Part shown: one piece after another, positions 1 to 6,825 of the stretch
Numbering within the stretch: the stretch's first letter is position 1
Layout: every line of letters begins with the position of its first letter
Origin: SIG603 sp964369225
GTDB lineage: Bacteria > Bacillota > Clostridia > Oscillospirales > Acutalibacteraceae
Direction of reading: 5' to 3'
DNA: 9,869 bases
Assembly: GCA_964369225.1 (NCBI GenBank)
Contig: CAYJER010000063.1
Location: 1-9,869, forward strand
Notes under the pieces: generated by a model
The model's database searches: none
Told to the model about the DNA's origin: nothing
What the model saw: only the letters and a program-made list of their open reading frames with translations
Translations under genes and position numbers: made by a program

Positions 1-1909
1 CTGAACCAGCTACTGTTGTGTCTGTAGCTTTAAGTCTAACCATAACTTCTGCAACGTCATACGCCTTGTCAACTAGTTGTTGTGGATTTGATGTAGCATC
101 TGTAAAAGTTTTACCGCCGTCTACTGAATACTCGTATAGGCTAATGTCTTCCATTCCCTCTACATAAGTAAAGCCAAATGTGTTGTTATCGTCGTTTACT
201 ACTGGAGCTGTTGGAGCTGCTGGAACCATAACTACATCTTCTCTTGAGTCTGTAATTGTGATGTCGTCAAAATATACCTCTGGTGGAATTGCACCGTTGT
301 CATTATTCCAGAAGTCAATTATTTGTAGGTACTCAAAACCAGCTGAAGCATATTCACCAACCTTTACACCATCTATGTAAAGCTCACATTTACCCTCTGT
401 TGTGTAATCCCATTGGAATGAGTGCCAGCCCTCTGTTCTTTTTACACTTGTTGTGTTGTATGAACTGCCTAGTTTACCATCTGCATTTAAACGTGTAACA
501 TAGTTAGTTTTGCTAACAGCGTTGTACGTACCAACATATGCACCTGAAACTATTCTGGTATCAGTAGCGATACCACCGCCGTAATCTGTTACGTTTACTA
601 TAGATTCAAAGTTACCTGTATTCATTTCATCATAGAACCAAACAGTTAAAACCTTATCTTCAATTAAAGTTCCAAATCCCTCACCTGCATTGTATGTCAT
701 GTTTATTGGGTCTATCTTCAGACTGTTTAAACCTGATCTTGAATATTTATCACCAGACATTGAAAGATTAAATGTAGGCATTGGATTAGAGCTTAAATTT
801 GTAAACACATTTACATCTTCAACTCTTTCCATGCTTAGGTCGATATATTGTGAATATGTATAAGCTACATCATTAGAAATTGTAGGATATGTATACTCTT
901 CTTCATTTATTGATTTTGCACGAACTTGTAAATCACCTACTGCAATATCTACATTGCCAACGTAAACAGGTTTTGAAGTCATGTTCATCCAGTTAGCACC
1001 GCCGTCTAGACTGTACTCATAGTCAGCTGGGTTAGTTCTTCTGTCATCATATGTAAAATCGAATGTATCCATCTCGTCATCAACTACAGGAGATGTTGGA
1101 ACTGGTGCTGTCTCTGATATGCTTAGGTCGTCAATATATACGTTCGGAGTCTCAGATTTTTCACTCCATGAACTTTCTATATTAATTTGGTTAAACTCAC
1201 CATATTGGTCGTCTGCAATATCAATGCTACCAACAACATTTCCATCAATAGAAACTGTTATAGTGCCTTTTTCTGACATGTCTACTACAAAGTTGTGCCA
1301 GCCAACACTTGAGTTAATTTTTGAATTTGTATTAAATCCTGTGTTGTAATCCCAAGAAGTTGAACCAGCTATAGGTTTGCGTGAATATGCGTTTAATTTG
1401 CCATCTCTAACACCAAACATGATTTGATATGCGTTTGAAGATGTATCCTCTGTACCTTCTAGGCTCATGATTGCTGTTTTTTCGTTAGTGCCATCATCAT
1501 AAATCCAAACAGAAAAAACTTTACCTATTTGCATCTCTTCTTCAACTCTTGAGGCATAATACCCACCTGTTGGAGTTGAAATTCTAAGACTTTCTTGTCC
1601 GCCTGGAGTGTGGTTCATGTCTAGTGATGGACCCATTGTTACACCGGCTGTAACTGATGAATCGGATAGCACAAACCCACCTAGTGGGTCTCCAACTGTT
1701 CCGGCGTCACCTGAGCTTGTCTCAAAGTTCCATGTTTGTGTAAGCTCTGTTACAACATTGCTTACTTCGTTTGATTGCACTACAGCTTGTGAGCCGTCAA
1801 TGTTAATTGTTTGTGAATTAGGTGTTTGAGCTGACGCTAAAACCGCTGAACTCATTAACATTGCACACGCAAGCGAGGCTGCTAAAATGCGTTTCAATTT
1901 CTGTTTCAT
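1..1909 (-). CDS. Secreted protein with duplicated LamG-like (concanavalin A-like) modules, 3' end outside window
   Basis: At least 636 codons are open from the ATG at 1909 to the left edge, so the C-terminus is missing. GGAGG at 1915-1919 lies 5 nt before the start. Residues 1-27 are a Sec signal peptide: Lys/Arg at 2-7, a hydrophobic core, and an ASA cleavage motif at 25-27. Two copies of a ~291-residue unit follow. Each has a jelly-roll-like lectin domain (about 60-250 and 350-545) with a GWH motif (W204, W495), an IDG turn (D222, D513) and a V(Y/I)(F/I)DD strand. Each is followed by a small Ig-like module with a YEYS(L/V)DGG motif (297-304, 592-599) and a final V.VR.K strand. The small module resembles DUF4073-type repeats; that name is from memory. 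No catalytic motif is visible. Binding of polysaccharide or a surface ligand outside the cell is inferred; an enzymatic or anchoring domain could lie beyond the window. Confidence 0.85.
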   Translation of the reverse strand, partial: MKQKLKRILAASLACAMLMSSAVLASAQTPNSQTINIDGSQAVVQSNEVSNVVTELTQTWNFETSSGDAGTVGDPLGGFVLSDSSVTAGVTMGPSLDMNHTPGGQESLRISTPTGGYYASRVEEEMQIGKVFSVWIYDDGTNEKTAIMSLEGTEDTSSNAYQIMFGVRDGKLNAYSRKPIAGSTSWDYNTGFNTNSKINSSVGWHNFVVDMSEKGTITVSIDGNVVGSIDIADDQYGEFNQINIESSWSEKSETPNVYIDDLSISETAPVPTSPVVDDEMDTFDFTYDDRRTNPADYEYSLDGGANWMNMTSKPVYVGNVDIAVGDLQVRAKSINEEEYTYPTISNDVAYTYSQYIDLSMERVEDVNVFTNLSSNPMPTFNLSMSGDKYSRSGLNSLKIDPINMTYNAGEGFGTLIEDKVLTVWFYDEMNTGNFESIVNVTDYGGGIATDTRIVSGAYVGTYNAVSKTNYVTRLNADGKLGSSYNTTSVKRTEGWHSFQWDYTTEGKCELYIDGVKVGEYASAGFEYLQIIDFWNNDNGAIPPEVYFDDITITDSREDVVMVPAAPTAPVVNDDNNTFGFTYVEGMEDISLYEYSVDGGKTFTDATSNPQQLVDKAYDVAEVMVRLKATDTTVAGS

Positions 1910-1995
1910 CGTATCCTCCAAAAAAAAGATTATTTTTTTGTTAATATTAAACAATTATAAAGCTGAATTTATATTAACAATTTATCATTCATCAC

Positions 1996-2004
1996 ATTAT
2001 ATCA
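1996..2004 (-). promoter_or_regulatory. Candidate extended -10 promoter for the secreted-protein gene
   Basis: Read on the minus strand this is TGATATAAT, a perfect extended -10 (TGnTATAAT). No good -35 lies 17 nt upstream, which extended -10 promoters can tolerate. Transcription would start near 1989, giving a leader of about 80 nt. A second TATAAT at 1954-1959 with TTGTTA at 1975-1980 has a short 15-nt spacer and is a weaker alternative. In such AT-rich DNA chance matches are likely. Confidence 0.4.
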
Positions 2005-2177
2005 CATAGAAAAGAAAAAAGATATATAGAAATGTGTTAAATATATGGAATATTGTGTTATTTTATAGTTTTTTGATAGTTTTATATAAAATAAAGCTAA
2101 ATTTACATTTTGCCACAAATTTTATACAAATATAATTTGTATAAATAATAAATCAGACATGCCTCTTAGAAAATGCT

Positions 2178-2249
2178 GATAATGGTCTTGACCATTCCGT
2201 GGAGATTTCGCAAAGCTCCTAATTTTTCGGAACGGTCAAGACCGTTCCC
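2178..2249. repeat. Palindromic element with nested hairpins
   Basis: The arm at 2179-2199 matches the reverse complement of the arm at 2228-2248 at about 17 of 21 positions. Each arm is itself nearly palindromic (a GGTCTTGACC-type core). The middle holds a smaller stem, GAG/CTC and TTT/AAA around a CGC loop (2202-2218). On the minus strand the right arm begins with TGTAGGG (2249-2255), the tip shared by the other hairpins in this window. It lies downstream of the nrdG terminator and upstream of the secreted-protein gene, so it is not needed to end nrdG transcription. Confidence 0.75.
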
Positions 2250-2267
2250 TACATTAATTTATGTTTT

Positions 2268-2295
2268 AAAAAAAGGGACGATAATAAATCGCCCC
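2268..2295 (-). terminator. Intrinsic terminator of the hisS-aspS-nrdG unit
   Basis: On the minus strand GGGGCGAT (2288-2295) pairs with ATCGTCCC (2275-2282), an 8-bp stem with one G-U pair and a 5-nt loop. Seven T residues (2268-2274) follow at once. The stem starts 4 nt after the nrdG stop codon. This is a textbook Rho-independent terminator and marks the end of the unit. Confidence 0.88.
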
Positions 2296-2299
2296 AAAA

Positions 2300-2797
2300 T
2301 TATGAATTATAAATTATTAATTTTCCATTTTTTCTAGTTTCATTCATGTCAATAACACGTTGATTTTCACTCCCCCTAAAACTTAGGAGGAGATTTTTTT
2401 GTTCTAATATGAATTTTCCGTCTATCAAAATGTCTGTTAAATCTAAAAGAGTTTTTATGTCTTCGTTTTGCATTTCCATAAGCTCTTCATAGGTGTAGCC
2501 TGTAAAAATGGTTACATCTTTATTTTTTGATTTTACAAGCTTAGCAAGTTCTATTAAAGGTTTAGGCTGTAAGAACGGCTCTCCACCTGAAAAAGTAACA
2601 CCTTTAAGCAATGGATTTTTAACAAAGTCTGCAAAAATTTCGTCTGTGTCCATCCATTTGCCAGCGTTTTCATCCCAGCTTTCAGGGTTGTGGCATCCTT
2701 TGCAAAAATGCCTACAACCTTGGGTAAAAACTGCATACCTAAAACCTGCGCCATCTACAATAGATTGCTTTGATATTCCGTATATTTTTATTCGCAT
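2300..2797 (-). CDS. nrdG: Anaerobic ribonucleoside-triphosphate reductase activating protein (radical SAM)
   Basis: The 165-residue product is the normal size for NrdG, the radical SAM enzyme that uses a [4Fe-4S] cluster and S-adenosylmethionine to form the glycyl radical on NrdD, allowing deoxyribonucleotide synthesis without oxygen. The CX3CX2C cluster motif is at Cys28, Cys32 and Cys35. It is preceded by the VDGAGFR segment (14-20) and followed by SGGEP at 70-74, the SAM-binding motif. The C-terminal LIDGKF and SFRGSENQRVID segments also fit NrdG. The ATG at 2797 lies inside the end of aspS (10-bp overlap) with only a weak upstream AGG, which suggests translational coupling. nrdD, the obligate partner, is usually adjacent but is not in this window. 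The last residues are encoded by an AT-rich tract and may be lineage-specific. Confidence 0.95.
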   Translation of the reverse strand: MRIKIYGISKQSIVDGAGFRYAVFTQGCRHFCKGCHNPESWDENAGKWMDTDEIFADFVKNPLLKGVTFSGGEPFLQPKPLIELAKLVKSKNKDVTIFTGYTYEELMEMQNEDIKTLLDLTDILIDGKFILEQKNLLLSFRGSENQRVIDMNETRKNGKLIIYNS

Positions 2798-4560
2798 GTT
2801 ATTTTAAGACCTAATTCTTCTAGTTGAACCGCATCAACGTCACCCGGTGCCATAGTCATAAGCTCGCTTGCGTTTTGAATTTTAGGGAAAGCTATAACCT
2901 CTCTTAGGCTTTCGGCTCCCATCATTATCATAGCAATTCTATCAAGACCTAGACCCATACCTCCGTGAGGTGGTGCGCCATATTTAAAGGCATCTAATAA
3001 GAAGCCGAATTTTGCATGTGCCTCTTCTTGTGAAAGACCTAACATGTCAAACATCTTGCTTTGTAATTCAGGGTTTGTAATTCTTATAGAACCTGAACAA
3101 AGTTCTACGCCGTTTAGAACCATATCATAAGCCTTAGCTTTTACGTTTCCTTTGTCGCCGTCTAGGCTGTTTTCATCCATAGGGCATGTGAACGGATGGT
3201 GCATTGCAACCCATGTTTCGTTCTCTTCATCAAACTCAAAAAACGGGAACTCAACAACCCACAAGAAATTATAAGTATCTGGAATTATGTCAAGTTTTTT
3301 TGCAAGAGTAGTTCTTAGCATTCCTAGTTGTGACAATACATGTGAGTTGTTAGTGTCTGCAATAATTAAGACTACATCGCCCTCTTTAGCGTCTGCCTTA
3401 GCTAAAATGCAAGACATTTCATCTTCTGTCATAAACTTAGCGAATGAAGAAGTTGTTTGATCTGCCATTCTTACCCATGCTAGACCCTTACCACCTATGC
3501 CTTTAACATATTCAGTAAGCTTGTCTACTTCTTTTCTTGTAAGAGTTTTAACGCAATCTTTAGCAACTATAGCCCTAACAGAGCCACCGCCAGCAATTGC
3601 ATTTGTGAAAACACCAAAACCGCAGTCTTTTACGATATCGCTAAGGTCGCAAATTTCCATGCCGTATCTTGTGTCAGGTTTATCAGAACCATAACGCTCC
3701 ATAGCATCTTTATAGCTAAGTCTTGGGAATGGTGTAGGTACATCTATATCCATAACCTCTTTGAAAAGTCTCTTCATGTAGCCCTCGCCTATAGATAAAA
3801 CGTCTTCAACGTCTACAAAGCTCATTTCTAGGTCTACTTGAGTAAACTCAGGTTGTCTGTCTGCTCTTAAATCTTCATCTCTAAAGCAACGAGCAATTTG
3901 CATGTATCTGTCGAAACCTGCAACCATTGAAAGTTGTTTATAAAGTTGTGGAGATTGTGGCAAGGCATAAAAACTGCCCTTGTGTATACGGCTTGGAACT
4001 AAGAAGTCTCTTGCGCCCTCTGGAGTTGACTTAATTAGCATAGGAGTTTCAATTTCAATGAAACCGTTATCATCAAAATAGTCTCTTGTAACCTTTGTTA
4101 TTTTGTGTCTTTTAATTATATTTGATTGTAGGTCAGGTCTTCTAAGGTCTAGGTATCTGTGTTTTAGTCTAATGTCTTCGCCAGCCTTTGAGTTTGGTAA
4201 TATCTCGAAAGGAGGTGTCTCTGAAATGCCTAGAACTCTTAGTTCTTGAACCTCTACCTCTATTTCGCCTGTAGGGATATCAAGATTTTTAGAGCTTCTC
4301 TCACGAATTTTTCCTGTAGCAGCTAAAACATATTCACTTCTAACACTGAAAGCTTTATCGAAAACGTTTCTTTCTGTGCTGTCGTCGAAAGCTAACTGAA
4401 TTATGCCTGTTCGGTCTCTTAAATCGATAAAAATTAATTGTCCTAGGTCACGTCTTCTTTGAACCCAACCATAGACAGTTACTGTTTCTCCTATATTTTT
4501 TGCGTTAAATTCTGCACAGTATGCAGTTCTTTTAAGTCCACTAATGTTTTCTATATTCAT
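2788..4560 (-). CDS. aspS: Aspartyl-tRNA synthetase
   Basis: This cytoplasmic class II synthetase charges tRNA-Asp. Its 590 residues match the long bacterial form: an N-terminal OB-fold anticodon-binding domain (about 1-110, with the GWVQRRRDLG stretch at 31-40), a catalytic core, and a GAD insertion (roughly 290-420) between motifs 2 and 3. Motif 2 includes RCFRDEDLRADRQPEF at 224-239. Motif 3 is GLGLDRIAMI, with its arginine at 541. Leu39, in RRDLG, is at the position where non-discriminating enzymes such as that of Pseudomonas aeruginosa carry His (RRDHG). This suggests the enzyme is specific for tRNA-Asp, but that is inference. An AAAGG ribosome binding site lies 9 nt before the ATG. A 204-bp gap with a repeat separates it from hisS upstream; nrdG overlaps its 3' end. 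Confidence 0.98.
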   Translation of the reverse strand: MNIENISGLKRTAYCAEFNAKNIGETVTVYGWVQRRRDLGQLIFIDLRDRTGIIQLAFDDSTERNVFDKAFSVRSEYVLAATGKIRERSSKNLDIPTGEIEVEVQELRVLGISETPPFEILPNSKAGEDIRLKHRYLDLRRPDLQSNIIKRHKITKVTRDYFDDNGFIEIETPMLIKSTPEGARDFLVPSRIHKGSFYALPQSPQLYKQLSMVAGFDRYMQIARCFRDEDLRADRQPEFTQVDLEMSFVDVEDVLSIGEGYMKRLFKEVMDIDVPTPFPRLSYKDAMERYGSDKPDTRYGMEICDLSDIVKDCGFGVFTNAIAGGGSVRAIVAKDCVKTLTRKEVDKLTEYVKGIGGKGLAWVRMADQTTSSFAKFMTEDEMSCILAKADAKEGDVVLIIADTNNSHVLSQLGMLRTTLAKKLDIIPDTYNFLWVVEFPFFEFDEENETWVAMHHPFTCPMDENSLDGDKGNVKAKAYDMVLNGVELCSGSIRITNPELQSKMFDMLGLSQEEAHAKFGFLLDAFKYGAPPHGGMGLGLDRIAMIMMGAESLREVIAFPKIQNASELMTMAPGDVDAVQLEELGLKITCE

Positions 4561-4590
4561 AAATTTAAGCCTTTCTTTATTGTATTATTT

Positions 4591-4737
4591 TAGCCATGTA
4601 GGGGCGGATATTATCCGCCTAAAAAGTCCGTAATTTCGTATAAATTTCATAGGCGGATAATATCCGCCCCTACATGGTTAGTGAAATTTTACAAATTAAT
4701 TTTAATCAAAAAATCCGCAAGGATTTTCACATTAACT
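4591..4737. repeat. ~150-bp MITE-like repeat, copy 1 (between hisS and aspS)
   Basis: The left arm (4591-4620) and the reverse complement of the right arm (4651-4680) agree at 29 of 30 bases and enclose a 30-nt loop. Each arm contains its own perfect 17-nt palindrome (4603-4619 and 4652-4668), so either one long hairpin or two short ones can form. About 57 bp more on the right, including a small hairpin with a 7-bp stem and 4-nt loop (4710-4727), also match copy 2 at 6164-6308. There is no room for a transposase. On the minus strand the element lies in the hisS-aspS spacer and would be transcribed with the operon. On that strand the small hairpin is followed by a short T run and could be a weak terminator. 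Confidence 0.85.
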
Positions 4738-4764
4738 TTTCACTATTCACTCTTCACTTTTCAC
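4737..4764. repeat. Four tandem 7-bp repeats (TnTTCAC)
   Basis: Four consecutive heptamers, TTTTCAC, TATTCAC, TCTTCAC and TTTTCAC, fill this stretch and end exactly at the hisS stop codon (4765-4767). On the coding strand they read as GTGAAnA units directly after the stop. They abut repeat copy 1. Copy 2 has no such array in the equivalent place, so the array belongs to this site rather than to the repeat core. Confidence 0.8.
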
Positions 4765-6051
4765 TTAACGTAACGCCTCTTCAGCAATTATATTTAAATA
4801 ATCTGTGATGAAATTTTCATCTATTCTAATCTCTTTTTTCTCGCCTGTTTTCATGTTTTTAAGCTCTGCCTTTGAGTTTTCAATCTCGTTGTCGCCTATT
4901 ACAATGCTGTATTTTGCAGAAATTTTGTCTGCATACTTCATTTGAGCTTTTAAGCCTCTTGAGCATATATCAAACTCACATTTGTTTCCGCAAGATCTAA
5001 ACTCATGCGCCAAAACAGCCGCCTTAATATTCGCCTTTTCACCCATAGAAGCAATATATAGGTCACAGTCGTTCTCTCTTGAAAGGTCTATTCCTTGGCT
5101 CTCTAAAGTTAGAAGAAGTCTTTCCATGCCCATTCCAAATCCTAAAGCCGGAGTTGGCTTGCCACCCATTTCTTCAACTAGACCGTCGTATCTTCCGCCA
5201 CCGCATACAGTACTTTTAGCACCAATTCCCTCTGCAATGAACTCAAAAACAGTTCTTGTATAATAGTCTAAACCTCTAACAATGTTAGGGTTTACAGTGT
5301 AGTTGGCATCAAACTCGTTTAAGTAGCATTTAACTTTATCAAAGTGATCTGAACAATCAGTACATAAATAATCTAAAATTACAGGTGCATCTTTTGCAAT
5401 TTCAGCACAGAAAGGACTTTTGCAGTCTAAAATTCTCATAGGGTTACGCTCAAGTCTTGAAAGACAAGTAGCGCATAGGCTGTCTTTGTTGTCTTCAAAA
5501 TGTTGCTTTAAAGCATTGTTAAAATCTGCACGACAAGTTGGGCAACCAATAGAGTTAATCTCTAAAGCTACACCCTCTAGGCCTAGTCTGTCAAAAAGAC
5601 TTTTAACAAAAAGCATTAACTCAACGTCAGCAATTGGAGCGGCTGTTCCAAAAATTTCAATTCCAAATTGGTGGAACTCTCTTAGTCTGCCAGCTTGTGG
5701 TTTTTCATATCTATAACAAGGAGTAAAATAATAAAGTTTTAGCGGATATCCGTTATTGTATATGCCACTTTGTAGCATTGCCCTTACAACACCGGCTGTA
5801 CCCTCTGGCTTTAAAGTAATGCTTCTTGAACCTTTGTCCTCAAAGCTGTACATTTGCTTTTCTACAACGTCTGTTGTGTCGCCTACTCCTCTTAAAAAAA
5901 GTTCGGTATGTTCAAAAACAGGAGTTCTAACCTCGTTTATTCCGAAGTTTCTTGCCTCCTCTGAAATAACCTTTTCTACTAGTTGCCATTTTTCGGTATC
6001 TTTCGGGAAAAGGTCCTGTGTTCCTTTAGGTCCCTGTGTTAAAATTGCCAT
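4765..6051 (-). CDS. hisS: Histidyl-tRNA synthetase
   Basis: This class II synthetase charges tRNA-His in the cytoplasm. The 428 residues are the usual length. Visible motifs are the motif 1 region near 41-60, TLKPEGTA at 79-86, motif 2 (CYRYEKPQAGRLREFHQFG, 112-130), the histidine-specific RGLDYYTRT at 259-267, and motif 3 (GFGMGMERLLL, 304-314). The C-terminal anticodon-binding domain begins near 328. Cysteine pairs at 170/173, 193/196 and 230/233, with singles at 210 and 215, form an insertion that I recall from other clostridial HisRS proteins and that may bind zinc. AAGGA at 6058-6062 lies 6 nt before the ATG. The gene is followed by aspS, a common pairing in Firmicutes. No T-box leader was found upstream. 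Nearly identical repeats lie on both sides of the gene. Confidence 0.98.
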   Translation of the reverse strand: MAILTQGPKGTQDLFPKDTEKWQLVEKVISEEARNFGINEVRTPVFEHTELFLRGVGDTTDVVEKQMYSFEDKGSRSITLKPEGTAGVVRAMLQSGIYNNGYPLKLYYFTPCYRYEKPQAGRLREFHQFGIEIFGTAAPIADVELMLFVKSLFDRLGLEGVALEINSIGCPTCRADFNNALKQHFEDNKDSLCATCLSRLERNPMRILDCKSPFCAEIAKDAPVILDYLCTDCSDHFDKVKCYLNEFDANYTVNPNIVRGLDYYTRTVFEFIAEGIGAKSTVCGGGRYDGLVEEMGGKPTPALGFGMGMERLLLTLESQGIDLSRENDCDLYIASMGEKANIKAAVLAHEFRSCGNKCEFDICSRGLKAQMKYADKISAKYSIVIGDNEIENSKAELKNMKTGEKKEIRIDENFITDYLNIIAEEALR

Positions 6052-6120
6052 AATTTTTCCTTTCTTATAACTATATTAGCCGTCGTAGTACTTTATTAAA
6101 TTTAAAACTTTACAATTGAT

Positions 6121-6150
6121 TGTAGGGGCGGGTCTCTGTCAAGACCTGCC
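6121..6150. repeat. Hairpin of the TGTAGGGG family
   Basis: The tip TGTAGGGG (6121-6128) leads into a 9-bp stem, GGCGGGTCT (6127-6135) with AGACCTGCC (6142-6150), with one G-U type mismatch and loop CTGTCA. The loop is close to the CTGTGT loop of the hairpin at 9832-9853 though the stems differ. It sits 13 bp from repeat copy 2, which starts with the same tip sequence. Confidence 0.75.
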
Positions 6151-6163
6151 TATTAGGAAAATT

Positions 6164-6308
6164 TAGCCATGTAGGGGCGGATATTATCCGCCTAAAAAGT
6201 CTGTAATTTTGTCTTAATTTCATAGGCGGATAATATCCGCACCTACAAAAGTTTGTGAGATTTAATAAATTAATGTTAAATCAAAAATCTGCAAGGATAT
6301 TCACAGTA
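6164..6308. repeat. ~150-bp MITE-like repeat, copy 2 (upstream of hisS)
   Basis: The first 30 bases (6164-6193) are identical to the left arm of copy 1. The loop is again exactly 30 nt (6194-6223), differing from copy 1 at four places. The right arm is 6224-6247, with one C-to-A change that breaks a stem pair. The following ~57 bp align with copy 1 with scattered differences. Copy 1 and copy 2 are in the same orientation, about 1.57 kb apart, with hisS between them. Confidence 0.85.
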
Positions 6309-6316
6309 ACTGTGAA
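6300..6316. repeat. 17-bp perfect palindrome
   Basis: TTCACAGT and ACTGTGAA are perfect inverse complements around a single central A. It lies at the edge of repeat copy 2, in sequence not shared with copy 1. It could be an operator or a small hairpin; nothing links it to a particular regulator. Confidence 0.55.
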
Positions 6317-6408
6317 CTCTTAATGTATTCGCTCTAAAAGCACAAAAAGCCTATCCCAATGCAAATTTTAAGCACAGAGACAAGACTTTATGATTAATTT
6401 TTTTACGC

Positions 6409-6807
6409 TTATCTTTTAACGATATTTCTCCAGTCAAGATCTCCACGCTCTAATCCATGAATTAAAACCTCTGCTGTAGCTAGGTTTGTAGCGACAGGAA
6501 TATGGTGTATATCACAAAGGCGTAGAAGGTTCATATCGTCAGGCTCACTAGGTTTAGCGTTTATTGGATCTCTAAAAATCAACAATAAGTCTATCTCGTT
6601 ATATCCGATTCTAGCGCCAATTTGTTGACCGCCACCTTGTGTTCCACTTAAAAACTTTTGAATGCTAAGACCTGTAGCTTCTGCAACCATTTTACCTGTT
6701 GTGCCTGTTGCACACAAATTATGTCTGCTCAAAATGCCACAGTATGCTATGCAAAATTGTACCATTAACTCTTTTTTTGCGTCATGTGCTATAAGTGCAA
6801 TATTCAT
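6409..6807 (-). CDS. mgsA: Methylglyoxal synthase homologue with altered active site
   Basis: Methylglyoxal synthase converts dihydroxyacetone phosphate to methylglyoxal and phosphate, a bypass of lower glycolysis. The 132 residues cover the whole family fold. Conserved features are IAHD (His8, Asp9; His19/Asp20 in E. coli), the phosphate loop TGTTG (34-38), SG (54-55), FRDP (Asp80, equal to Asp91), PD (Asp90, equal to Asp101) and PVATN (104-108). Two key residues are changed. The usual GGDQQ is GGGQQ, so the catalytic base Asp71 is Gly60 (codon GGT, 6628-6630). The active-site His98 in PHEPD is Ser87 (codon AGT, 6547-6549). The fold is clear, but activity is doubtful; a phosphate-ligand-binding role like that of MGS-like regulatory domains is possible. 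GAGG lies 8 nt before the start, and minD ends 18 bp upstream, so the two are probably co-transcribed. Confidence 0.9.
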   Translation of the reverse strand: MNIALIAHDAKKELMVQFCIAYCGILSRHNLCATGTTGKMVAEATGLSIQKFLSGTQGGGQQIGARIGYNEIDLLLIFRDPINAKPSEPDDMNLLRLCDIHHIPVATNLATAEVLIHGLERGDLDWRNIVKR

Positions 6808-6825
6808 TTCCGTATCCTCTTTCTT

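Larger units (their letters stand above)
1910..2299. other. 390-bp intergenic region between nrdG and the secreted-protein gene
   Basis: No gene is supported here. From the left it holds the ribosome binding site and a candidate promoter of the secreted-protein gene, a very AT-rich stretch to about 2160, a palindromic element (2178-2249), and the intrinsic terminator of the nrdG transcript (2268-2295). No tRNA-like or riboswitch-like structure was recognised in the AT-rich part. Confidence 0.8.
6052..6408. other. 357-bp repeat-rich intergenic region between mgsA and hisS
   Basis: No gene is supported. It holds the hisS ribosome binding site, a GC-rich hairpin (6121-6150), repeat copy 2 (6164-6308), an overlapping small palindrome (6300-6316), and about 90 bp next to mgsA in which nothing was recognised. 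A T-box antiterminator motif was looked for on the minus strand and not seen. Possible -10 elements such as TATAGT (6070-6075) lack a convincing -35, so the hisS promoter is unresolved. Confidence 0.75.

Noticed and set aside
180..1829. Several short plus-strand open frames opposite the secreted-protein gene
   Set aside because: The minus-strand frame is continuous across the whole region, with a signal peptide and repeated domains, so these are antisense shadows.
4591..4680. Long inverted repeat as the hisS terminator
   Set aside because: There is no T run after the hairpin, and a near-identical element lies upstream of hisS, so it is better described as a repeat; a partial attenuating effect cannot be excluded.
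4591..6308. Palindromic repeats considered as CRISPR units
   Set aside because: Only two copies exist, separated by a gene, with no regular spacers and no cas genes.
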